A stretch of 64,000 nucleotides of DNA from the NCBI RefSeq assembly GCF_003335675.1, contig NZ_QPHL01000015.1:359995-423994 (forward strand), given 5' to 3'. This document shows, in pieces, positions 48,541-57,143 of the stretch; position 1 is the first letter of the stretch, and each line of letters starts with the position of its first letter. The position numbers and the translations under genes were made by a program. The stretch comes from Winogradskyella sp. KYW1333 (lineage in GTDB: Bacteria > Bacteroidota > Bacteroidia > Flavobacteriales > Flavobacteriaceae). The notes beneath the pieces are model-generated. The model did no database searches. It saw nothing but the letters and a program-made list of their open reading frames with translations, and was not told the DNA's origin.

Positions 48541-49146
48541 ATGGAATTGTTTTCAAACGATAATCAATACTTTAATTTACCTAATGCAGAACTGATTTAT
48601 GTACCTAGCTTTTTGTCTTGTCAAGAAGCAGATAAATATTTTAACTCTATTAACGAAACTACCAATTGGAGACATGATGACATAACAGTTTTCGGTAAAA
48701 CCTATAAACAACCACGTCTTACAGCGCTTTTTGGTGAATCTAATAAACAATATGCATATTCTAACATAACAATGTATCCAGAAGAATTCACAAAAGAATT
48801 AGAAACAATTAAAGAAAAGATTGAAACCTTGTCTAACGCCACGTTTAATACTGTCCTTGTAAATCTATATAGAGATGGAAATGATAGTAATGGATGGCAT
48901 GCAGACAACGAAAAGGAATTAGGTCAAAATCCTATTATAGCATCATTAAGCCTTGGTCAGTCACGACCATTTCATTTTAAACACAGAACCATAAAAGAAG
49001 AACGTCATAAACTTTTATTAGATCATGGCAGTTTACTAATAATGAAAGGTGAAATGCAACATTATTGGCTACATCAAATTGCAAAAACAAAACTTAAAAT
49101 ATCACCAAGAATCAATCTTACATTTAGAAAACTTTTAGATGCATAA
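48541..49146 (+). CDS. AlkB-type alpha-ketoglutarate-dependent dioxygenase
   Basis: 201 residues from ATG 48541. A longer reading from 48472 overlaps the divergent VanX-like start and is rejected. Iron ligands His120 and Asp122 (GWHADNE) and His178, and the 2-oxoglutarate arginines Arg190 and Arg196 (PRINLTFR), are present. The nucleotide-lid region (WRHDDITVFGK, QPRLTALFG) fits the AlkB/ALKBH2-3-like branch. Repairs methylated bases by oxidative demethylation. The spacing suggests a shared divergent control region with the dipeptidase gene. Confidence 0.93.
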   Translation: MELFSNDNQYFNLPNAELIYVPSFLSCQEADKYFNSINETTNWRHDDITVFGKTYKQPRLTALFGESNKQYAYSNITMYPEEFTKELETIKEKIETLSNATFNTVLVNLYRDGNDSNGWHADNEKELGQNPIIASLSLGQSRPFHFKHRTIKEERHKLLLDHGSLLIMKGEMQHYWLHQIAKTKLKISPRINLTFRKLLDA

Positions 49147-49150
49147 AACA

Positions 49151-49180
49151 AAAAACCGGGTTCCCTCAAACCCGGTTTTT
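49151..49180 (+). terminator. Strong terminator after alkB-like gene
   Basis: 12-bp stem (49151-49162 with 49169-49180) containing CCGGG/CCCGG, 6-nt loop, T-rich end. Four bases past the stop; usable in both directions. Confidence 0.92.
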
Positions 49181-49512
49181 CTAATTTGCTTTTTTTATTA
49201 TGTAAGTAGATTTAGGGTCTCTAAGTCAACACAACATAATGCAAATATTAATTAATTAATCCATTGAACTAAAAACTAAATTTTAGTACACTTCAAATAT
49301 AGAATTAGGATTTAATTTTGACGCCAAAAAACATATTTAATCGATGTAATGCATAAAATTTTAACTTTTAAAGATGAAATTATGCATTTCATCGATGAAA
49401 TACAATTTAAAAAATCATTAAAATGATAGGACTAATACTAAAACTGACTTAAATTTATTTTAATTTTAGACATAAAATCCGTTAATAATTAACTTAGATT
49501 TTAAAAAACAAT
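49181..49512 (+). other. Gene-free leader region with inverted repeats before the hydrolase gene
   Basis: No reading frame worth calling. It holds the nested inverted repeats at 49340-49401 and very AT-rich DNA. A TAAATTTA box near 49450 matches seven of eight positions of the -7 consensus but lacks a -33 partner. Confidence 0.5.
49340..49401. repeat. Nested inverted repeats, candidate operator or RNA hairpin
   Basis: Outer arms of 17 nt (49340-49356, ATCGATGTAATGCATAA; 49380-49396) pair at 16 of 17 positions around a 23-nt spacer. Inside the right part, GATGAAAT (49373-49380), ATTTCATC (49386-49393) and GATGAAAT (49394-49401) form a second perfect 8-bp palindrome with an extra direct copy. 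It lies 112 bp before the hydrolase ATG. Confidence 0.55.
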
Positions 49513-50445
49513 ATGAAAACACAGATTTATACACTGCTAATTTTAATTTCAAATTTGTGTTTTTCACAAAATGAAGAAAATACATTTTTATCAAGCGAAT
49601 TGTCTATCACTAAATGGATTGATGGTACATTGTTAATTCCTGAACAAAATGAGGCCAACAAATTGGCAATCATAATTGCTGGATCAGGACCTACCGATAG
49701 AAATGGAAATCAAAACTTTCTTATAAACAACTCCTTAAAAAAACTTGCTGAAGAATTAACCAACAACGGTATTGCTACATTCAGGTATGATAAACGTATA
49801 GTTAAGCAAATTAGACAGGGAAATTTAGATAACAATATAAAGTTTGATGATTTTATAAATGACGCATCTGATGTCATTACTCATTTTAAAACGAGCAATC
49901 AATTTTCAGAAATATTTGTTATCGGTCATAGTCAAGGTAGCTTAGTTGGAATGATTGCATCACAAGACAAGGTTAATGGATTTGTTTCTTTGGCTGGAAC
50001 TGGTCAAAACATTGGTGATGTTATTATAGAACAAATTAATAATACAGCGCCTATGCTTAAAGAAGATACTGAGCAGGTTGTATCAATTTTAAAAGCTGGT
50101 AAAACCACAAATGATTATCCTTTAGCATTATCCTCAATGTTCAGTAAGGATATTCAACCATTTATGATAAGCTGGATGGCTTATAACCCAACTAATATCA
50201 TTAATTCATTAAACTGCCCAGTTCTTATAGTTAATGGCACAAAAGACCTTCAAGTTTCAGTAAAAGAAGCCGAATTATTGAAACGAGCCAACGATAACTC
50301 TAATATTGTAATAATAGAAAAGATGAATCATGTACTAATTGAAATAGAAGGTGATGATTTAGAAAATTCTAAGTCTTACAATGAGTCCTTTAGAAAAATT
50401 TCACCTACCCTAATTGAAAACATTACAAACTTTATTAAATCTTAA
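49513..50445 (+). CDS. Exported alpha/beta hydrolase
   Basis: 310 residues with a signal peptide (to about 19, LCFSQ). The oxyanion region IIAGSGPTDRNGN, nucleophile serine in IGHSQGSLVG, acid in NGTKDLQVS and histidine in MNHVLIEI give a complete triad. It resembles the prolyl-oligopeptidase/dienelactone-hydrolase-like esterases of Bacteroidetes. Substrate unknown. Inverted repeats upstream and a strong terminator downstream suggest a single-gene unit. Confidence 0.88.
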   Translation: MKTQIYTLLILISNLCFSQNEENTFLSSELSITKWIDGTLLIPEQNEANKLAIIIAGSGPTDRNGNQNFLINNSLKKLAEELTNNGIATFRYDKRIVKQIRQGNLDNNIKFDDFINDASDVITHFKTSNQFSEIFVIGHSQGSLVGMIASQDKVNGFVSLAGTGQNIGDVIIEQINNTAPMLKEDTEQVVSILKAGKTTNDYPLALSSMFSKDIQPFMISWMAYNPTNIINSLNCPVLIVNGTKDLQVSVKEAELLKRANDNSNIVIIEKMNHVLIEIEGDDLENSKSYNESFRKISPTLIENITNFIKS

Positions 50446-50468
50446 GCTATCCCGATTATGAGCATTTA

Positions 50469-50499
50469 AAAAAGCATCTCATAATTGAGATGCTTTTTT
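50469..50499 (+). terminator. Terminator after the hydrolase gene
   Basis: Stem of 13 bp (50469-50481 with 50486-50498) with GCATCTCA core, 4-nt loop, six T. 24 bp past the stop. Confidence 0.9.
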
Positions 50500-50650
50500 A
50501 CTAACTAACTAACCAAACTGTAATGTAACGATTTTGAAGTAATGTTACATTAAGTAACTCTCGTTTGAAACATCACATAATGTATATAGCAAACCTTGTG
50601 CCAAACTTTATTTTTAAATTTTAATAAATAAAGTGTAACAAAATATTTCA

Positions 50651-50682
50651 TTTGTATACTTATGAAATAAATTATATCTTTA
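50651..50682 (+). promoter_or_regulatory. Promoter of the SPFH operon
   Basis: TTTG (50651-50654), 20-nt spacer, TATCTTTA (50675-50682; seven of eight positions of TAnnTTTG). The leader would be about 43 nt. Confidence 0.6.
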
Positions 50683-50731
50683 TAATATCATTTTAATATC
50701 AATTTAAATTAATCAATTAATCAGTTAAATT

Positions 50732-51592
50732 ATGAAAGAAGAGAAAATTATTGTCCCAGCAAATGGCTATTTAATGCTGTTTATATTTCTAATCCTATTT
50801 TTTGGAAGTATAGCGCTATTCCCAATTACTAAAACTGGTTGGCCAGCCTTCGGTATAGTAATTTCACTTTTATTGGTCTTTGGCTTTATAATGGTACAAC
50901 CAAATGGGTCTAGAGTTTTGCTATTGTTTGGAAAATATGTAGGTACAGTGAAGAAAAATGGTTTTTATTGGGTAAACCCATTCTTTACAAAAAAGAAGAT
51001 CTCTTTAAGAGCCAGTAATTTTGATAGCGAAAGATTAAAAGTCAACGATAAGTTAGGAAACCCTGTAATGATCAGTACTATTTTGGTTTGGCGTGTACAA
51101 AACACATATAAAGCCGCATTCGATGTAGACAACTATGAAAATTTTGTGCGAGTACAAACAGATGCAGCTGTGCGTAAACTCGCAAGCATGTACCCTTATG
51201 ACAACTTTGCTGATGAAGGACATGACGAAGATATTACGCTTAGATCTAGTGTAAACGAGGTAAGCAATGCACTAGAAAAAGAAATTGACGAAAGATTGTC
51301 AATAGCAGGTATAGAAGTTCTAGAAGCACGAATTGGATATTTAGCATATGCGCAAGAGATTGCCAACGCAATGCTTAAACGTCAGCAAGCCACAGCAATT
51401 GTTGCTGCAAGACATAAAATTGTAGAAGGAGCAGTTAGCATGGTAGAAATGGCCATAGAGGAATTAAATAAAAATGAAGTAGTAGAACTAGATGAGGAAC
51501 GCAAAGCTGCTATGGTAAGCAACTTAATGGTGGTACTTTGTGGTGACAAGGATGCATCTCCAGTAGTAAACACAGGTACACTAAGTCATTAA
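50732..51592 (+). CDS. SPFH (band 7/stomatin-like) membrane protein
   Basis: 286 residues. Two hydrophobic segments (about 12-32 and 37-57) are followed by the band-7 domain (about 60-250): [58 protein letters not shown], and the [30 protein letters not shown] helix. SPFH proteins form rings and membrane microdomains and often act with proteases. No NfeD partner is present. It is the first of five tightly packed genes; the next begins four bases after its stop. The operon's shared function is unknown. Confidence 0.9.
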   Translation: MKEEKIIVPANGYLMLFIFLILFFGSIALFPITKTGWPAFGIVISLLLVFGFIMVQPNGSRVLLLFGKYVGTVKKNGFYWVNPFFTKKKISLRASNFDSERLKVNDKLGNPVMISTILVWRVQNTYKAAFDVDNYENFVRVQTDAAVRKLASMYPYDNFADEGHDEDITLRSSVNEVSNALEKEIDERLSIAGIEVLEARIGYLAYAQEIANAMLKRQQATAIVAARHKIVEGAVSMVEMAIEELNKNEVVELDEERKAAMVSNLMVVLCGDKDASPVVNTGTLSH

Positions 51593-51595
51593 AAA

Positions 51596-51778
51596 ATGAA
51601 CAATAAACAGATATATAGTATTGCAATAAGTAGTGTCTTGGGAACAAGTATTGGCACTGCCATTGGTGCAATACTTGATGATGTTGCTATGGGCACAGTA
51701 TATGGAATGTTGGCGGGTATTATTTTAAGAGCCATTATATCAATTACAGTACTAAATAATAAAGAGGAAGAAAAATGA
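51596..51778 (+). CDS. Small glycine-zipper-like membrane protein
   Basis: 60 residues, two hydrophobic stretches (about 6-27 and 32-52) with GTSIGTAIGAI and MGTVYGMLAG glycine spacing and a charged tail (NNKEEEK). Such glycine patterns favour helix packing. Family not recognised. ATG is four bases after the SPFH stop and its own stop overlaps the next ATG (ATGA), which strongly supports it as a real gene of the operon. Confidence 0.75.
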   Translation: MNNKQIYSIAISSVLGTSIGTAIGAILDDVAMGTVYGMLAGIILRAIISITVLNNKEEEK

Positions 51779-51933
51779 AAGAGTACAAAGTTATACAGCC
51801 TAAACTAGGGTTTAGAAATCGCCTGCAGAATTTTGAAGACATTTTAAATCAATATGCCAGAGAAGGCTGGAGCGTCAAATTCATTGGCCAAGGTTTTATG
51901 AGTGTAGTATTAGAACGTAATAAAAACAGATAA
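51775..51933 (+). CDS. DUF4177-like small cytoplasmic protein
   Basis: 52 residues (MKEYKVIQPKLGFRNRLQNF then EDILNQYAREGWSVKFIGQG and a short tail). The order strand-helix-strand with a GW motif is typical of DUF4177 proteins. It overlaps the previous gene by four bases (ATGA) and the next by one (TAATG), so it is translationally coupled on both sides. No known function. Confidence 0.78.
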   Translation: MKEYKVIQPKLGFRNRLQNFEDILNQYAREGWSVKFIGQGFMSVVLERNKNR

Positions 51934-52448
51934 TGCGAATTTTTAAAGAAGAACAAAGATTTAACCAATTATGGATCATCATACTAATAATGGTTAGTAT
52001 GCTGGTTCCCCTTGGTATTATAGTCGGAACCTATTTAAAGAAACCTGATAGTTTTACAACGACTGAGTTTTTAATTATTATCGGAATACTAATTATTGCT
52101 TCAGGAATTATATTTCTTTTTAAACTTTCTACTAGAATAGACGAATATGGTATTCATTATAAATTTTTTCCATTTCATATAAAGTACCGAGGCATTCAAT
52201 GGAATGAAATTACCGAAGCATATGTTAGAAAATATGATGCCCTAAATGAATATGGTGGCTGGGGTTTAAAAGGTGGTGCATTATGGAAAAAATCCAAAGG
52301 CGTTGCCATCAATGTTTCTGGTGATATTGGTATACAACTTGAATTAAAAAACGGAAAAAGGCTTTTAATAGGTACACAGAAAGAAAATGATACCAAGAAA
52401 ATATTAGCAACATATAAATCAAAGATTAAAAAAGTAGAAAATGGCTAA
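51933..52448 (+). CDS. Two-helix membrane protein with PH-like C-terminal domain
   Basis: 171 residues. Hydrophobic helices near 14-34 and 45-66 are followed by a beta-rich cytoplasmic domain (RIDEYGIHYKFFPFHIKYRGI, then ITEAYVRKYDALNEYGGWGLK and KRLLIGTQKENDTKKIL), the layout of bacterial PH-domain (bPH2/YdbT-like) proteins. Role unknown. Fourth gene of the SPFH operon, overlapping both neighbours. Confidence 0.75.
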   Translation: MRIFKEEQRFNQLWIIILIMVSMLVPLGIIVGTYLKKPDSFTTTEFLIIIGILIIASGIIFLFKLSTRIDEYGIHYKFFPFHIKYRGIQWNEITEAYVRKYDALNEYGGWGLKGGALWKKSKGVAINVSGDIGIQLELKNGKRLLIGTQKENDTKKILATYKSKIKKVENG

Positions 52449-52623
52449 GAAAAAAGCATTTGCACTGAGAATCAATGAAGATATGCTTAAAGCTATTGAA
52501 AAATGGGCATCTGATGAGTTTAGAAGTACCAATGGACAAATAGAATGGATGCTAATGCAATACCTTAAGGAAAACAAAAGACAACCTAAATCATCAAAAA
52601 AATCCACAAGCTCTGATTCTTAA
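52441..52623 (+). CDS. Arc-type ribbon-helix-helix DNA-binding protein
   Basis: 60 residues: KKKAFALRINEDMLKAIEKW (beta strand plus helix 1), then FRSTNGQIEWMLMQYLKEN (helix 2), then a basic serine-rich tail. This is the Arc/MetJ ribbon-helix-helix pattern, which binds DNA as a dimer. It overlaps the preceding gene by eight bases and ends the operon. It may autoregulate the SPFH operon. RHH proteins can also be antitoxins, but no toxin-like partner is visible. Confidence 0.85.
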   Translation: MAKKKAFALRINEDMLKAIEKWASDEFRSTNGQIEWMLMQYLKENKRQPKSSKKSTSSDS

Positions 52624-52677
52624 TTCTTTAAAAAATTAATAATTCTATTATTTTTGGTTCACACTAACCAATCTTAA

Positions 52678-54870
52678 TTGAAAAGCTTACTCAAATTTAT
52701 ATTGCTTTGTACATCATCCTTGATGATGGCACAAACCAAATCTTTCGAAGTAAAATATATTTCTGAGACCATAATTTTAGATGGTCAATTGAATGAATCT
52801 TCATGGAGCAAGGCTAAACCTGCAACCGACTTTTGGAATTATTTTCCAACGGATTCGTTACAAGCCAAGCAACAACCAGTGATCAAAATGCTTTTTGACG
52901 ATACCAACCTCTATATAGGCATTAAAGTCAACGCTCCTGGAAATGAGTTTATAGTTCCTTCTCTAAGACGTGATTTTAGAGCTGGTGGGAGCGATAATAT
53001 CACACTCTTATTTGATACTTTTAATGATGGAACCAATGCGTTTATTTTTGGCTCAAATCCTGAAGGCGTGCAACGTGAAATGCTCTTATCTGGAGGCGGT
53101 ACTGAACTTAGAGGTTTTAATATGGCTTGGGATACAAAATGGAGAAACGAAACTGTAGCCCACGACGATCACTACATTTCAGAGTGGATCATTCCACTTT
53201 CAGCTTTCAAATATAGAGAAGGTGAAACAAAATGGCGATTTAATAGTTACCATTTTGACACTCAAGATAATGAGAATAACACCTGGGTAAGAATTCCTCA
53301 AAACCAGTTCATTTTCAACTTAGCATTTATGGGTGATATGATTTTTGAAAAGCCTTTGGGCAAATCCAAATCACCCATTTCCATAATACCGTACGTTAAT
53401 GAATTAGTAGGTAAAGACTATGAATCTGACACACCTTCATCATCAGATTTTAAATATGGCGGAGATGTAAAAATGACCATTAATAACAGTCTAAATTTAG
53501 ATTTAACTATAAATCCTGATTTCTCACAGGTAGAAGTAGATCAGCAAGTAACGAACTTAACGCGCTTTGAAGTTTCTCTACCAGAACGTAGGCAATTCTT
53601 CATTGAAAACAGTGACTTGTTTAATGACTTTGGTAATGCAAGAGATTCCAACCCCTTCTTTTCGCGTCGCATTGGGATTGCTACTGATTTAGATGGAAAC
53701 AATATTGAAAATGATATTATAGCGGGTGTAAGGCTAAGCGGTAAGTTAAACAACAATATGCGAATTGGGATATTAAATATGCAAACCGCAGAGGATAAAA
53801 CTAATGAAATCGCAACTACAAATAATGCCTTAATTACTGCTCAATATAAATTATTCAAAAGGTCAAATATCAGCCTCATGTTTATCAACAAACAAGCTAC
53901 TAAAGATTATGATTTCACCTCTTCTGACGACCGTTATAATAGAGTATTTGGTATTGACTATAGACTTGCATCAGAAGATAACACATGGACTGGTAAGTAC
54001 TATTTTCATAAATCTTTCTCTCCCAATGTAAATAGTAATGACCTCTCATTTGGTGCTTCAACAGAATACAATTCAAGAAATTATAATATTAGATTGAGCG
54101 GATTGTTTGTTGGTGATAATTTTAGATCAGACCTTGGTTTTATTAGACGTACAGACATTTTTAAAATAAACCCTCAATTTACACGTAACTTTTGGCCAAA
54201 GAAAGGACCATTGCAAAAACATAGTTTTTCAATTACTCCTATTTTTATTTGGAGGCCAGAGCTTAATTTTGAAAACTCTGACTATACAATAATTAGTAGA
54301 TGGGAAGGCTCATTACAAAACACAGCTAATCTTCAGTTCGAAATGTTTAACAGGTTCATACACTTGTATGATGAATTTGAGCCCACAGGTGTTGATAATG
54401 CCATACCACTTCCCATTGGAGATTATTATGCTACTACAATTGGTGCTAGTTATCGATCAGATAGAAGAAAAATACTTTCATATTCAATTAACCCTTCAGT
54501 GGGACGTTTTTTTAATGGTGATATTTTTACCTTGAATGCCAATCTTAATTATAGATTTCAACCACATTTCTCTACATCTATTCAATTAAACTACAACAAC
54601 ATAAATTTGCCCGATCCGTATTCTGATGCAAAACTTTGGTTGATTGGACCTCGTTTTGACATAACTTTTAATAAAAACCTCTTTTGGGCAACATTCTTAC
54701 AATACAACAATCAGCAAGATAATTTTAGCGTAAACACCAGACTGCAATGGCGTTTTGCACCTCTTTCAGATTTATTTTTAGTCTATAATGACAACTATTT
54801 TGTTGAGAATGCTTTTGCGCCCAAAACCAGATCAATAAATTTGAAACTTACATATTGGTTAAATATTTAG
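52678..54870 (+). CDS. DUF5916 outer-membrane-associated protein with CBM9-like N-terminal domain
   Basis: 730 residues. The start is TTG at 52678: the codon before it is a stop, and a signal peptide (KSLLKFILLCTSSLMMAQ) follows at once. Residues 25-215 resemble a carbohydrate-binding module 9-like domain (ILDGQLNESSWSKAKPATDF, DDTNLYIGIKV). From about 235 the DUF5916 region (NPDFSQVEVDQQVTNLTRFE, FSRRIGI) leads into beta-barrel-like strands that end in an aromatic residue pattern (LTYWLNI). Probably an outer-membrane barrel with a periplasmic or surface sugar-binding domain. Function unproven. It starts 54 bp after the SPFH operon and might be read through. Confidence 0.87.
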   Translation: MKSLLKFILLCTSSLMMAQTKSFEVKYISETIILDGQLNESSWSKAKPATDFWNYFPTDSLQAKQQPVIKMLFDDTNLYIGIKVNAPGNEFIVPSLRRDFRAGGSDNITLLFDTFNDGTNAFIFGSNPEGVQREMLLSGGGTELRGFNMAWDTKWRNETVAHDDHYISEWIIPLSAFKYREGETKWRFNSYHFDTQDNENNTWVRIPQNQFIFNLAFMGDMIFEKPLGKSKSPISIIPYVNELVGKDYESDTPSSSDFKYGGDVKMTINNSLNLDLTINPDFSQVEVDQQVTNLTRFEVSLPERRQFFIENSDLFNDFGNARDSNPFFSRRIGIATDLDGNNIENDIIAGVRLSGKLNNNMRIGILNMQTAEDKTNEIATTNNALITAQYKLFKRSNISLMFINKQATKDYDFTSSDDRYNRVFGIDYRLASEDNTWTGKYYFHKSFSPNVNSNDLSFGASTEYNSRNYNIRLSGLFVGDNFRSDLGFIRRTDIFKINPQFTRNFWPKKGPLQKHSFSITPIFIWRPELNFENSDYTIISRWEGSLQNTANLQFEMFNRFIHLYDEFEPTGVDNAIPLPIGDYYATTIGASYRSDRRKILSYSINPSVGRFFNGDIFTLNANLNYRFQPHFSTSIQLNYNNINLPDPYSDAKLWLIGPRFDITFNKNLFWATFLQYNNQQDNFSVNTRLQWRFAPLSDLFLVYNDNYFVENAFAPKTRSINLKLTYWLNI

Positions 54871-54923
54871 GTACTTCTATTATGAAATTATACCTACCAA
54901 AATAGCCCCTTTATTTGGTGTTT

Positions 54924-54931
54924 TATTTTTG
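54924..54931 (+). promoter_or_regulatory. Putative -7 box of the DUF819 gene
   Basis: TATTTTTG, an exact TAnnTTTG match, 27 bp before the ATG at 54959. No -33 partner at the right distance. Confidence 0.4.
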
Positions 54932-54958
54932 TATTTTGCATACTCTTAAAACTCAACT

Positions 54959-56269
54959 ATGGACACTTCTCCTATCTTTACAGACGACACTATTGTATTT
55001 GGACTCCTAATGTTAGCATTAGGTTTTGTTTTTATTACAGAATCTATAAAAACCGGATTCTGGCCTAAGTTTTATAAAATTGTACCTGGCCTTTTTATGG
55101 CATATATGTTACCAGCTGTTTTAACTACTGCTGGGCTCATTGCCCCTGAGTGGAAAACTATTACGGAATCTGGTGATGAAATTGAGCACAGTACAAATTT
55201 ATACTATGTAGCAAGTCGTTATTTACTACCTGCAGCTTTAGTTTTAATGACTTTAAGTATTGACTTAAAAGCTGTATTTAACCTTGGATGGAGGGCCTTG
55301 GTAATGTTTTTCACTGGAACCATAGGCATCATCATTGGAGGTCCAATTGCAATTTTACTAATTGCCACTGTAGCACCGGATGCAGTTGGAGGAGTTGGTC
55401 CTGATGCCGTATGGAGAGGACTTTCAACACTTGCCGGAAGTTGGATTGGTGGTGGCGCAAACCAAACAGCAATGTTAGAGATTTATGGTTACAACCAAGC
55501 CAAATATGGAGGAATGGTGTTTGTTGATATTGTTGTTGCCAATATTTGGATGGCCATAATTTTAATTGGTATTGGCAAACGAAATAGAATAAACAGATGG
55601 TTAAAAGCAGATACTACGGCGATCGAAACACTAAAGGAAAAAGTGACATTATTTTCCGAGAAAGTTAAACGAAACCCATCTTTAACAGACCTAATGATTA
55701 TATGTGCCATCGCCTTTGGCGCAGTGAGTATATCACATCTATGTGCTGGTTATTTAGCTCCACTTTTTGAGAATTTAGTATCAGGAATTGAATCTGTTAC
55801 AACTAGAAATGTATTCACCTTCTTAGAATCTAAATTCTTTTGGATGATTAGCATCGCAACAATAATAGCTATTCTGTTATCTTATACTAAGGCCAGGAGT
55901 TACGAAGGTGCTGGAGCAAGCAAATTTGGAAGCGTTTTCATATATATTTTAGTTGCCACTATAGGAATGAAGATGGACTTGACTTTAATCTTTGAAAATG
56001 GCTGGTTAATTACTATTGGTGTGGTTTGGATGACCATACATGCGGTACTTTTAATTCTTGTTGCTAAGTTTATCAAAGCACCATATTTCTTCCTTGCCGT
56101 AGGAAGTCAAGCAAATGTGGGAGGTGCAGCTTCTGCACCCATTGTTGCTTCGGCTTTTCACCCATCCTTAGCTACAGTAGGAGTTTTACTAGCCGTATTT
56201 GGCTATGCTGTTGGTACAATAGCGGCAATTGGTTGTACAATTTTAATGGAATTAGCGGCAGTTAGTTAG
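54959..56269 (+). CDS. DUF819 family integral membrane protein
   Basis: 436 residues with about 11 membrane helices. Motifs match DUF819: FITESIKTGFWPKFYKIVPG, LPAALVLMTLSIDLKAVF, a glycine-rich GTIGIIIGGPIAI, LAGSWIGGGANQTAM, and a C-terminal VGSQANVGGAASAPIVASAFHP. The two related GGA(N/S) halves suggest an inverted-repeat transporter. DUF819 proteins are thought to transport carboxylates or peptides, but substrate data are lacking. 51 bp before the DUF4369 gene. Confidence 0.92.
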   Translation: MDTSPIFTDDTIVFGLLMLALGFVFITESIKTGFWPKFYKIVPGLFMAYMLPAVLTTAGLIAPEWKTITESGDEIEHSTNLYYVASRYLLPAALVLMTLSIDLKAVFNLGWRALVMFFTGTIGIIIGGPIAILLIATVAPDAVGGVGPDAVWRGLSTLAGSWIGGGANQTAMLEIYGYNQAKYGGMVFVDIVVANIWMAIILIGIGKRNRINRWLKADTTAIETLKEKVTLFSEKVKRNPSLTDLMIICAIAFGAVSISHLCAGYLAPLFENLVSGIESVTTRNVFTFLESKFFWMISIATIIAILLSYTKARSYEGAGASKFGSVFIYILVATIGMKMDLTLIFENGWLITIGVVWMTIHAVLLILVAKFIKAPYFFLAVGSQANVGGAASAPIVASAFHPSLATVGVLLAVFGYAVGTIAAIGCTILMELAAVS

Positions 56270-56320
56270 TAATTTAAAAACAAATAATAGATATTTGTAT
56301 TCCTAAATTAAATCCTAAAA

Positions 56321-57019
56321 ATGACTAAATCATATAAGATATTTACAACTTTATTTTTTGCATTACTACTTGCTTCCTGTAACAATTCTAATGAATCTAA
56401 TTTCACTTTAAAAGGAACAATTAAAGGGCTTAAAAAAGGCAAGGTATATTTACAAAAGGATGGAGACTCATCAGTGGTAAATTTAGATAGTTTACAAATT
56501 ACAGGACAGCCAGAATTTGTTTTACAAACTAATCTCGATGAGCCAAAACTTCTTTACTTAAAACTTTTTAAGAATGATGGCGAAGAACATTTTATACCAT
56601 TTTTTGCAGACCATGGTATTACAGAAATAAATACAACATTGAAAAACTTTAATTTTGATGCTTCAATTAAAGGATCTAAACAACAAGAGCTTTTAGAAGG
56701 TTATTTAGATATAATGGAAGGTTACAAAAACCAAAATTTAGATTTAATAGAGGTTGCTTTAATAGCCCAAAAAGATGGAGATTCTATTGCTTTTGATTCT
56801 ATTAACAAACTGTCTGAACGATTAGTGAAAAGAAAATATTCATATACCATACAATATGCTATGAATAATTCTGATAGTGAAATTGCACCATATTTAGCAC
56901 TTTATGAAGTTCCTAGTGCCAATCCTATATACATCGACTCAATTTATAATGGATTAACTGATAACATCAAAGTGTCCTTTTACGGAAAAAAGCTCAAGGA
57001 GTTTATAGACAAAAGATAA
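56321..57019 (+). CDS. DUF4369 domain lipoprotein
   Basis: 232 residues. Lipobox ALLLASC (Cys20). The DUF4369 domain (about 25-120: FTLKGTIKGLKKGKVYLQK to LYLKLFKNDGEE) normally precedes a thioredoxin domain in TlpA/ResA-like proteins. Here the thioredoxin part, with its CxxC motif, is absent and a short helical tail ends the protein. Likely an envelope lipoprotein of unknown role. A shared terminator with tRNA-Thr follows. Confidence 0.85.
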   Translation: MTKSYKIFTTLFFALLLASCNNSNESNFTLKGTIKGLKKGKVYLQKDGDSSVVNLDSLQITGQPEFVLQTNLDEPKLLYLKLFKNDGEEHFIPFFADHGITEINTTLKNFNFDASIKGSKQQELLEGYLDIMEGYKNQNLDLIEVALIAQKDGDSIAFDSINKLSERLVKRKYSYTIQYAMNNSDSEIAPYLALYEVPSANPIYIDSIYNGLTDNIKVSFYGKKLKEFIDKR

Positions 57020-57024
57020 TAAAT

Positions 57025-57059
57025 AAAAAAACTCCAACTATTTTAGTCGGAGTTTTTTA
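57025..57059. terminator. Bidirectional terminator between the DUF4369 gene and tRNA-Thr
   Basis: 10-bp stem with one mismatch (57031-57040 with 57044-57053), A run before and T run after. It ends the plus-strand lipoprotein gene and the minus-strand tRNA transcript. Confidence 0.85.
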
Positions 57060-57062
57060 TTG

Positions 57063-57136
57063 AGCCGATAGAGGGCCACGAACCCACGACCTGATGATTA
57101 CAAATCAGCTGCCCTAGCCAGCTGAGCTATATCGGC
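57063..57136 (-). tRNA. tRNA-Thr (anticodon TGT)
   Basis: Minus-strand 74-nt cloverleaf. The acceptor arm GCCGATA (57136-57130) pairs fully with TATCGGC (57070-57064). The D arm has AGCTCAGCTGG. The anticodon loop TTTGTAA gives TGT. The T arm has GGGTTCGTGGCCC with the TTC of the T loop. CCA is not encoded. One anticodon-stem pair is mismatched. It begins seven bases after the stop of the small gene at 57144-57413. Confidence 0.93.
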
Positions 57137-57143
57137 TTGATAA

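Noticed and set aside
52441..52623. Toxin-antitoxin pair based on the ribbon-helix-helix protein
   Set aside because: No adjacent gene resembles a toxin such as RelE, PIN or MazF. Its partners are membrane proteins.
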